A stretch of 22,526 nt of DNA. Origin: Treponema sp. UBA6988. GTDB lineage: Bacteria > Spirochaetota > Spirochaetia > Treponematales > Treponemataceae. Below, one piece after another: positions 1 to 5,301 of this stretch. The stretch is from contig DJYC01000029.1 of the NCBI GenBank assembly GCA_002448445.1, forward strand, positions 1 through 22,526. The letters are read 5' to 3'. A model generated the notes under the pieces. It saw nothing but the letters and a program-made list of their open reading frames with translations. It did not search any database and was not told the origin of the DNA. The position numbers and the translations under genes are program-made. The number at the start of each line of letters is the position of its first letter. The first letter of the stretch is position 1.

Positions 1-82
1 GAAGCGAGGGTTTTCCCGCCCCTTGGACCCCACCCTTTCCCGGCACGGTTTAGGGGCTTTGCCCCTAAAAACCCCATTTTTT
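1..82. repeat. GC-rich hairpin element at the left edge (possible terminator or repeat fragment)
   Basis: TTTAGGGGC (49-57) and GCCCCTAAA (61-69) form a perfect 9-bp stem with a TTT loop. A T6 run follows at 77-82, seven bases after the stem, so this could be a poor intrinsic terminator for a gene to the left. The TTTAGGGGCTTT part also occurs in the repeat at 19882-19893, so it may instead be a fragment of the dispersed repeat family. Positions 1-48 contain nothing I recognise as coding. Confidence 0.4.
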
Positions 83-154
83 GCAACCACAAATGTGATT
101 AGTATACTAATGTTCATTATAGTAATAGTATTTGGCAGCATTTTCAAGTATACT
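81..154 (+). promoter_or_regulatory. Two candidate promoters of the tyrosine phosphatase gene
   Basis: TTGCAA (81-86), 16 nt, TATACT (103-108) is a good sigma-70 match and would give a leader of about 45 nt. A second TATACT at 149-154 ends six bases before the ATG at 161 but lacks a convincing -35. No Shine-Dalgarno sequence precedes the ATG, so the proximal box would explain translation as a leaderless message. Confidence 0.5.
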
Positions 155-160
155 GTTTCC

Positions 161-622
161 ATGCAAAGAATACTTTTTGTCTGCCATGGGAACATTTGCC
201 GTTCCGCAATGGCTGAATTCATCATGAAAAATTTGGTAAGGGAAGCCGGTTTGGAAAATGATTTTCTTATTGAATCCGCCGCAACTTCCACGGAAGAAAT
301 TGGCAACGACATGTACCCTCCGGCAAAGGCAAAGCTAAGGCAGGAAGGGATTCCCTTTACAAAAAGAGCCGCAAGACAAATAAGGGCTTCTGACTACGAG
401 CGCTACGACCTGATGATTGGCATGGACAGGGCAAACATTTCCAACATGTGCCGCTGCTGGAATGGAGACCCCCTTGGCAAAGTGCACAAACTCTTGGAAT
501 ACACAGGAAGCGCCCAAGACGTATCTGACCCCTGGTATTCAGGAGACTTTGACACCGCCTACGACGACATAAGCAGGGGGTGCAGTGCCCTTATGACATT
601 CATGCTAAAGGACAGAGCGTAA
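161..622 (+). CDS. Low-molecular-weight protein-tyrosine phosphatase
   Basis: This 153-residue protein is the normal length for the family (about 150-160). The P-loop CHGNICRS lies at residues 8-15 and gives the C-X5-R active site (nucleophile C8, R14). The general-acid loop DPW is at 123-125. It should be a soluble cytoplasmic enzyme that removes phosphate from protein tyrosines through a cysteinyl-phosphate intermediate; the substrate cannot be told from sequence. An in-frame start at 23 exists, but its extra 46 residues read through the promoter and a GC-rich hairpin and resemble no family sequence, so the ATG at 161 is chosen. Related arsenate reductases use the same fold, but the DPW loop and spacing fit the phosphatase. 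The last 18 bases overlap the 3' end of the convergent HAD gene. Confidence 0.9.
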   Translation: MQRILFVCHGNICRSAMAEFIMKNLVREAGLENDFLIESAATSTEEIGNDMYPPAKAKLRQEGIPFTKRAARQIRASDYERYDLMIGMDRANISNMCRCWNGDPLGKVHKLLEYTGSAQDVSDPWYSGDFDTAYDDISRGCSALMTFMLKDRA

Positions 623-1252
623 GTCTTCCAAAGAGGGAAGGATTTTCCAGCAGAGTTTTTCCAGTTCTGCTGTGGGCTTAATCCTGTCTGGAACCATTAT
701 AACCTTCATGCCGGCCGCACTTGCAGAACGGATTCCGTTGGGACTGTCTTCTATTGCAAGGCAGTTAGCAGGAGCAACATTTATGGAAGAACATGCCATG
801 GTATAAATCTCCGGGTCAGGTTTACTGTGAAGGACCATGTCTCCGGTGATTCTTTTTTCAAAGAAGTCTATCAGCCCTGCATTCCTAAGCTGGCGCTCAA
901 CAGTGGGGCCGGATGTTGAAGATGCAAGGGCAAGATGATATTTGGGCTTAAGGTATTCGAGTATTTCTTTTGCATAGTGCATAAGGGGAATTCCCGAGCT
1001 AAATTCAAGCTCATGGAAATATTTTCCTGTTGAGCAAAGGAAATTCTCTGCGTCAAATTCATTGCCGTATATTCCCTTTAGAATCATAATTATGTCGCTC
1101 TTGTTTGAACCGCGGCACTTGTTCAAGTCTTCTTCGGTAACAGTAACATTAAAATCTTTGGCGGCCATAGCCCAGGTCTTGTCGCTCATTGATTCAGTGT
1201 CCAATAGAACACCGTCCATGTCAAAAACAAGGGCTTTTATATCGTTTGCCAT
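605..1252 (-). CDS. HAD-superfamily hydrolase, beta-phosphoglucomutase-like (subclass IA)
   Basis: The 215-residue protein begins with the HAD motif I DMDGVLLDTE (nucleophile D11, acid D13). It continues with a motif II region (ALASSTSGP), motif III Lys in HSKPDPEIY, and motif IV EDSPNGIRSA. This order and the cap between motifs I and II are typical of beta-PGM/phosphatase-like family members that act on small sugar phosphates; the exact substrate is unknown. An upstream ATG at 1279 is in frame, but GGAG lies six bases before the ATG at 1252, so 1252 is preferred. It is the last gene of a three-gene operon behind the MgtC-like gene (34-nt gap). Its final 18 bases overlap the end of the phosphatase gene on the other strand. 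Confidence 0.85.
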   Translation of the reverse strand: MANDIKALVFDMDGVLLDTESMSDKTWAMAAKDFNVTVTEEDLNKCRGSNKSDIIMILKGIYGNEFDAENFLCSTGKYFHELEFSSGIPLMHYAKEILEYLKPKYHLALASSTSGPTVERQLRNAGLIDFFEKRITGDMVLHSKPDPEIYTMACSSINVAPANCLAIEDSPNGIRSASAAGMKVIMVPDRIKPTAELEKLCWKILPSLEDLRSVL

Positions 1253-1286
1253 ATTTTTCTCCACATTCTTTTGCATCATCTTGCAA

Positions 1287-1982
1287 TCAGTTTGTAATTG
1301 AGAATTCTGAAAGTTTTCCGGCCAAATTCAGCTGGCTTATGAGGGCAGAAAAATTATCCTCGCGTGGGGCTTTTACCGAATAATGCAGGAAAATCTGCTT
1401 GCTTGCCATAACATAGCTTACGTTCAGGTCGGAAATGATAAAACCGTTCTTTTTGATGATTTTCTTTATTTTTCCCATGTCAACATCTTTGTTTTCAAAG
1501 ACAATGTGAAGGATTTTGTTTTTTCCGGCAGGGAACCACTTCTCTTCCGCACGCTCAAGAATCAAAAGCGCAAGTACGGAAGCCACAAGAACAATAAGAG
1601 ATTGCAGGTAAAGCCCGGCACCAATGGCAAGGCCCAGCGCAGAATCAGTCCAGATGATTGCAGCAGAAGTAAGCCCCTTTATGTTAAGGCCATGATGCAT
1701 GATTGCACCGCCGCCCAAGAAGCCTATGCCGCTAACAACACCGGCAGCTATACGGGTAGGGTCACCGCCAACATTAATCTTGCACAGGGAAGGATCCGCC
1801 AAGAAATAAGACAGAATGGAAAGCAAGGTAGAGGAAACGCTTATAAGGATAAGGGTTCTTGTGCCAACATTCTGGTTCCTGGACTTTCGTTCAAGGCCAA
1901 GCACAAATCCACTTACAATGCTAAGAAGAATCTTTATGGAACATTCTGCAAGAAAAGGAAAGTCCAAGTTAAAAAAATTCAT
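1287..1982 (-). CDS. MgtC/SapB-family membrane protein
   Basis: This 231-residue protein has the MgtC family pattern. An N-terminal membrane half contains GLERKSRNQNVGTRTL, where ERK and GTRT are characteristic, then GIGFLGGGAIMHHG and LTSAAIIWTDSALGLAIG. A roughly 80-residue soluble C-terminal domain follows (about 150-231), as in the longer MgtC members. I count four to five hydrophobic segments before residue 150. MgtC proteins are inner-membrane factors linked to magnesium limitation, and some modulate ATP synthase; transport itself is not proven. The gene starts 13 nt after the stop of the SDR-like gene, with GGTGGTG just before the ATG as a weak ribosome site, so the two are probably co-transcribed. 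No magnesium riboswitch is visible. Confidence 0.85.
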   Translation of the reverse strand: MNFFNLDFPFLAECSIKILLSIVSGFVLGLERKSRNQNVGTRTLILISVSSTLLSILSYFLADPSLCKINVGGDPTRIAAGVVSGIGFLGGGAIMHHGLNIKGLTSAAIIWTDSALGLAIGAGLYLQSLIVLVASVLALLILERAEEKWFPAGKNKILHIVFENKDVDMGKIKKIIKKNGFIISDLNVSYVMASKQIFLHYSVKAPREDNFSALISQLNLAGKLSEFSITN

Positions 1983-1995
1983 TTACACCACCATC

Positions 1996-2811
1996 TTATT
2001 TTTTTCCGAACAAGCTGAATTTGCTTGTGGAAACCGCAAAAGCTGAACCAGGCTTTACCCAAATGACGGATTTTTTAGCGTTAAGCTTTGTAGTTTGCGC
2101 TTCCACGGCATCCATGTAGGAGCCAAGCCATTTTGCAAGCGAAGTTTCAGATGTAACGACGTCCGTGCTCCTGTCTCCCCGGGCAAGAATTATGTTTACA
2201 AAGGGCAAGTCTCCGTAAAGGGCCGCAATGTTTTCTGCAAAGGCTGCAAAAGATGCCGCTGCGGAAGCAATTAGGGGGGAGGCTATTGGGTAGGTTCCGT
2301 TACGCAGAGACGGCATCTTAACTGCATCGCTTGCACTGGGCCCGTCCTTCAGCAAAAAGACCAGGGTTCCGGGTTTGTCCGTATTCTTCTGCTCAAAGCG
2401 GGCAAGGATTTCCATTGTAAGGTACTGGTAGGAAAGGATTAGCTCATCGCTGGTTTGGGCACATTCTTCTATATTAATATGGTTTGCCCTGGAAGAAAAA
2501 TGCTCCTCGTCAAAATAAAGAACCGCCTCTTCCATCTTGGTAAAAATGCTTTCCATATTCAGAATAAGGGTGCGCGAAGAAATTGGAGATGCCTTGTTCC
2601 ATGAGACTGGCGCAACTCCAGATGCCTTTCCCATAAGCTTTTGGTGCCGCTCTGCAACCGCAGCTGTGGCTATGGCATTGTCCGTATTTTCAGAAATTTC
2701 ATCATCATCAGGCTTGGTAACAACTACATAACGCCCGGTTCCGGCAAGGGTATCTGCAAATTTTGCCCCGGCCGGTATGTCTTTTCCTGCAACAAGAATA
2801 GTTTTTCCCAT
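1996..2811 (-). CDS. Conserved hypothetical protein, degenerate Rossmann/SDR-like
   Basis: I do not recognise a named family. The 271-residue protein begins GKTILVAGKDIPAG, which resembles the first strand and glycine turn of a short-chain dehydrogenase but lacks a clean GxxxGxG. The stretch SPLIASAAASFAAFAENIAALYGDLPFVNIILARG (described in two parts: an Ala-rich helix followed by a strand) resembles the SDR helix alpha-F and beta-F that normally follow the YxxxK motif. No YxxxK is evident, so catalysis is doubtful. It is the first gene of the operon with the MgtC-like and HAD genes. A further ATG at 2820 lies inside the predicted -10 box, so the ATG at 2811 is taken as the start. The fold assignment is inference. 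Confidence 0.6.
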   Translation of the reverse strand: MGKTILVAGKDIPAGAKFADTLAGTGRYVVVTKPDDDEISENTDNAIATAAVAERHQKLMGKASGVAPVSWNKASPISSRTLILNMESIFTKMEEAVLYFDEEHFSSRANHINIEECAQTSDELILSYQYLTMEILARFEQKNTDKPGTLVFLLKDGPSASDAVKMPSLRNGTYPIASPLIASAAASFAAFAENIAALYGDLPFVNIILARGDRSTDVVTSETSLAKWLGSYMDAVEAQTTKLNAKKSVIWVKPGSAFAVSTSKFSLFGKK

Positions 2812-2818
2812 AGATTGC

Positions 2819-2868
2819 ATTATAGCACATAGAAGGTTCTTTGCAAACTGCCGTTAAATTGATATACT
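2819..2868. promoter_or_regulatory. Divergent promoter pair sharing one -35 hexamer
   Basis: TTGCAA at 2841-2846 is its own reverse complement. Rightward it is 16 nt from TATACT (2863-2868), which ends eight bases before the symporter ATG. Leftward it is also 16 nt from TATAAT (2824-2819 on the minus strand), which ends seven bases before the ATG of the SDR-like gene. Both spacings are acceptable for sigma-70, and neither start has a Shine-Dalgarno sequence. Polymerase could use only one direction at a time. Confidence 0.7.
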
Positions 2869-2876
2869 GTGCAATC

Positions 2877-4106
2877 ATGAAGCTTTGGTTTAAATATTTA
2901 ATTGGAATTGCTATCGGAATCGCAGCAGCCCTTCTTCTGCCGCAGAATAATATACACGTACAGACAACGGTTGAATTTATTTCAAACCTTATGCTGCGCT
3001 TTGGACGCTACATGCTCCTTCCAGTGCTTTTCTTTTCTGTTGCCACGGCATGCTTTAAGCTGAATGAAGAAAAAATGATTCTAAAGACAGGCTTTTGGAC
3101 ATTCGTCGTAATATTTGCATCCTCCCTGCTGCTTGTTCTTATAGGACTAATTTCCGCAAGGCTCATTCCGCTTCCAAGAATCCCAAGTACATTCGAAAAA
3201 TCTTCAGAACTTCCATCGCTGAACATAAAATTCCTTTTGGAAAGCCTTTTCCCCTACTCCGGATTTGAAGCCCTTACAAACGGAGCCTACCTTTTGCCTT
3301 GCTTTGTCTTTGCGGGACTTGCAGGAGCCGGTGCCTCAAGCGAAAAGTCTGCCTCCAAGACAGCCTTCTCCATATTTGATGCCCTTAGCAAGGTATGCTA
3401 CAACGTTATGGCCTTTATTACGGAAATTCTTGCAGTAGGCATGATTGCCATAGCAGCAAAATGGATGTTCAGCTTTTCTTCCGTAATGGAGACAGGCGTA
3501 TACAAGCCTCTTTTCATCCTGCTTACAGTTGACATAGCAGTTACCGCTTTTGTAATCTACCCCTTCCTCTTAAAGCTGCTCTGCAAGGAAAACCACCCCT
3601 ACCGCGTTTTGTATGCAAACTTCTGTCCCTTCCTTACAGCCTTCTTTAGCGGCGACACAAACCTTGCCCTTACCCTTGAACTCCGCCACGGAAAGGAAAG
3701 CCTTGGCATAAGGCGCAGAACAAACGCAATCGCACTTCCACTCTTTTCAATTTTTGGAAGGGGTGGCACTGCTATGGTTCAGGCAGTAAGCTTTATTGTA
3801 ATCCTGCACTCATTTTCTCCACTTAAGATAGAGCTTTCAAACCTCATCTGGATTGCGACATTCTCCTTCCTTATTTCGCTGGCACTTTGCAGCTACCCCG
3901 CAGGAGGACCATTCGTTGCAATAACGATAATGTGCACCCTCTACGGCCGCAGCTTTGACTCCGGCTACCTGCTCTTAAAAAGCGCAGCCCCCCTCCTTTG
4001 CGCATACGCAGCCGGCATGGACGCAATCACAGCCATGTTTGGAAGCTACTTTGTTGCACACAAGACCCACTCTGTGGAACACGTGGAGCTTAGGCACTTT
4101 ATCTAA
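2877..4106 (+). CDS. Dicarboxylate/amino acid:cation symporter family protein, divergent
   Basis: The 409-residue protein has about eight to ten hydrophobic segments and the overall plan of the DAACS (SDF/GltP-DctA) family, sodium- or proton-coupled symporters of acidic amino acids and dicarboxylates. Recognisable parts are the N-terminal FGRYMLLPVLFFSV (family: lxxlkxxxxPLvf), the re-entrant loop region AFFSGDTNLAL where most members have a serine-rich motif, SYPAGGPFVAI at the second hairpin, and a final helix GMDAITAMFGSYF. The last helix lacks the Arg/Asn/Asp residues that bind substrate and sodium in typical members, so the substrate is likely to differ. An in-frame TTG at 2841 is the predicted -35 box, so the ATG at 2877 is chosen. 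It is divergent from the MgtC operon. Confidence 0.75.
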   Translation: MKLWFKYLIGIAIGIAAALLLPQNNIHVQTTVEFISNLMLRFGRYMLLPVLFFSVATACFKLNEEKMILKTGFWTFVVIFASSLLLVLIGLISARLIPLPRIPSTFEKSSELPSLNIKFLLESLFPYSGFEALTNGAYLLPCFVFAGLAGAGASSEKSASKTAFSIFDALSKVCYNVMAFITEILAVGMIAIAAKWMFSFSSVMETGVYKPLFILLTVDIAVTAFVIYPFLLKLLCKENHPYRVLYANFCPFLTAFFSGDTNLALTLELRHGKESLGIRRRTNAIALPLFSIFGRGGTAMVQAVSFIVILHSFSPLKIELSNLIWIATFSFLISLALCSYPAGGPFVAITIMCTLYGRSFDSGYLLLKSAAPLLCAYAAGMDAITAMFGSYFVAHKTHSVEHVELRHFI

Positions 4107-4129
4107 AACACCTATCCACGAAGCGTAGG

Positions 4130-4181
4130 TTGCCATCTCCACCCTCCCCTGCTATATTTATCGCATACTAGTTAATTTAAC
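4130..4181 (+). promoter_or_regulatory. Promoter and possible operator of the HTH-SOR gene
   Basis: TTGCCA (4130-4135), 17 nt, TATATT (4153-4158) predicts a start near 4165 and a leader of about 50 nt. The palindrome GTTAATTTAAC (4171-4181) lies just downstream of that start, a usual place for an autoregulatory XRE operator. GGAG at 4205-4208 is seven bases before the ATG, so this gene has a normal ribosome site. Confidence 0.55.
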
Positions 4182-4215
4182 AAGGCTACTGCAGGGCTAC
4201 AAATGGAGACAAGTT

Positions 4216-4821
4216 ATGAACGAATACGTTACTGGAGCTACAATCAAAAGACTGCGGGAAGAAAAGGGCATGACCCAGGCACAGCTGGCAGACAAGATAT
4301 TTGTTACGGCAAAGGCGGTTAGCAAATGGGAGACGGGGCACGGGCTTCCGGACATAAGCCTACTCGAACCACTTGGAAAGGCGCTTGGACTTTCGATTAT
4401 AGAATTATTGAACGGCCAGCACATCCAAAACAAAAACAGGGGCTTTAACATGCAAAGGCTCTGTTTCTATGTTTGTCCGGTTTGCGCAAACATTGTCCAG
4501 TCAACAGGCGAGGCAACAACCAGCTGCTGCGGAATTACGCTTCCACCCCTGCAAGCAGAGGATGAAGATGAAAATGAAGAAGAAGGGCACAAGATTTGCC
4601 TGGAAAAAACAGAGGACGAATATTATGTTTCTTCAAATCACCCTATGACAAAGGAGCATTACATTTCTTTCTTTGCGGCAGTTTCCGACAGCGGCGTCCA
4701 GTTTGCAAAGCTCTACCCAGAGTCAGATGCCCAGGCAAGGTTCAAGGTGGACGGTGTAAAGTGGATTTACGCCTACTGCAACCGCCATGGGCTTTTTAGG
4801 GTTAAAGCTAAAATAATTTAA
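4216..4821 (+). CDS. XRE-family HTH regulator fused to a desulfoferrodoxin/superoxide-reductase-like module
   Basis: The 201-residue protein has an XRE helix-turn-helix at about 7-66 (IKRLREEKGMTQAQLADKI, VSKWETG). From residue 83 it has a desulforedoxin-like rubredoxin-type site with CPVC (C87, C90) and CC (C104, C105). An acidic linker (about 115-123) follows, then a superoxide-reductase-like domain. That domain keeps the five ligands expected of an Fe(His4Cys) centre: H125, H142 and H148 (HPMTKEH, six apart as in known enzymes), C188 and H191 (CNRH). The arrangement suggests a DNA-binding protein that senses iron, oxygen or superoxide through bound iron. Whether it binds DNA or reduces superoxide is untested. 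It stands alone between the symporter gene and aspS, with its own promoter. Confidence 0.85.
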   Translation: MNEYVTGATIKRLREEKGMTQAQLADKIFVTAKAVSKWETGHGLPDISLLEPLGKALGLSIIELLNGQHIQNKNRGFNMQRLCFYVCPVCANIVQSTGEATTSCCGITLPPLQAEDEDENEEEGHKICLEKTEDEYYVSSNHPMTKEHYISFFAAVSDSGVQFAKLYPESDAQARFKVDGVKWIYAYCNRHGLFRVKAKII

Positions 4822-4900
4822 AATTTTCTGGAGCAGCCTGCTGGTAAAACCGGGGGCGCTCCATGCTTATCCCCAGTTGCAACTTTTTACCCGCTTTGCA

Positions 4901-4982
4901 GGGTTCCGCTTGCGCTCCATTGCCTGACGGCAACGCGGCGGGGTGCGAGGCACCCACTTGCGCCCTTCCAATCGGGGCTAGG
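4901..4982 (+). repeat. Cloverleaf-type repeat unit A1 (forward)
   Basis: It begins GGGTTCCGC and contains GC-TTGC-GC (4908-4915), CTCCAT, TTGCC-TGAC-GGCAA (4920-4933) and GGGTGC-GAG-GCACCC (4941-4955). It ends CCCTTCCAATCGGGGCTAGG. GGG at 4901-4903 can pair with CCC at 4963-4965. The same end sequence recurs at 13301-13320. Confidence 0.75.
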
Positions 4983-5033
4983 CTTTATCTGCTTAGCAAA
5001 TCTTTTGGCAAAGCAATCCTAGCCGGGATTGTA

Positions 5034-5090
5034 GGGGCCAGCCGCAAGGCTGGTTGCGACAGCAATGGAGCGCGGTTAGCGCGGAACCCC
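5034..5090 (-). repeat. Cloverleaf-type repeat unit A2 (inverted)
   Basis: The outer stem is GGGG (5034-5037) with CCCC (5087-5090). The arms are CCAGCC-GCAA-GGCTGG (5038-5053), TTGC-GACA-GCAA (5054-5065) and GCGC-GGTTA-GCGC (5070-5082). Read on the minus strand, it has the same order of conserved GGTTCC, CTCCATTGC and GGCCCCTACAATC blocks as the units at 7275 and 19885, but the arm sequences differ while still pairing. Confidence 0.8.
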
Positions 5091-5263
5091 GAAAAGTGTG
5101 TAAAAATGCCATCCTTGGCATTTTTACACACGAGTTTTCTTTTGAAAACTCGCCCTATTGATTTTGCAAAGAGTTAACGCGGCCTCCATGCCGCTATCTG
5201 TTAACAAGTAAAAAAAAGAGTGTGCTCCAAAAAAAACAAAAAAAGCTAAAAAAAATTCCCGCC

Positions 5264-5292
5264 TTGAAAAGACTGCATTTTTTCGCTAGAAT
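5264..5292 (+). promoter_or_regulatory. aspS promoter (leaderless type)
   Basis: TTGAAA (5264-5269), 17 nt, TAGAAT (5287-5292). The -10 box ends nine bases before the ATG at 5302, and there is no Shine-Dalgarno sequence, so the predicted 5' leader is at most a few bases. Confidence 0.7.
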
Positions 5293-5301
5293 AACACCAC
5301 T

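Larger units (their letters stand above)
4829..5229. repeat. Composite structured intergenic repeat, copy A
   Basis: This element fills the gap between the HTH-SOR gene and aspS. TGGAGCA (4829-4835) and TGCTCCA (5223-5229) are inverted ends. Inside are a forward cloverleaf repeat (4901-4982), a central GGCTAGG/CCTAGCC stem (4976-4982 with 5018-5024) and an inverted cloverleaf repeat (5034-5090). These are followed by a perfect 16-bp hairpin (5096-5111 with 5116-5131), a 9-bp hairpin CGAGTTTTC/GAAAACTCG (5131-5152) and GCGGC-CTCCAT-GCCGC (5179-5194) flanked by GTTAAC on both sides. The right-hand hairpin set is also present, inverted, in the copy at 13035-13323. An open frame at 4863-5177 is an accident of the repeat and is not called as a gene. 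Confidence 0.8.

Noticed and set aside
23..160. N-terminal membrane extension on the tyrosine phosphatase
   Set aside because: The apparent hydrophobic segment is a translation of the promoter region; the family start fits the ATG at 161.
2841..2876. Upstream TTG start for the symporter
   Set aside because: That TTG is the first part of the shared -35 hexamer, so it would not be in the mRNA.
4863..5177. Open frame of 104 codons
   Set aside because: It lies wholly inside the structured repeat, translates inverted hairpins, has no ribosome site and has an odd composition.
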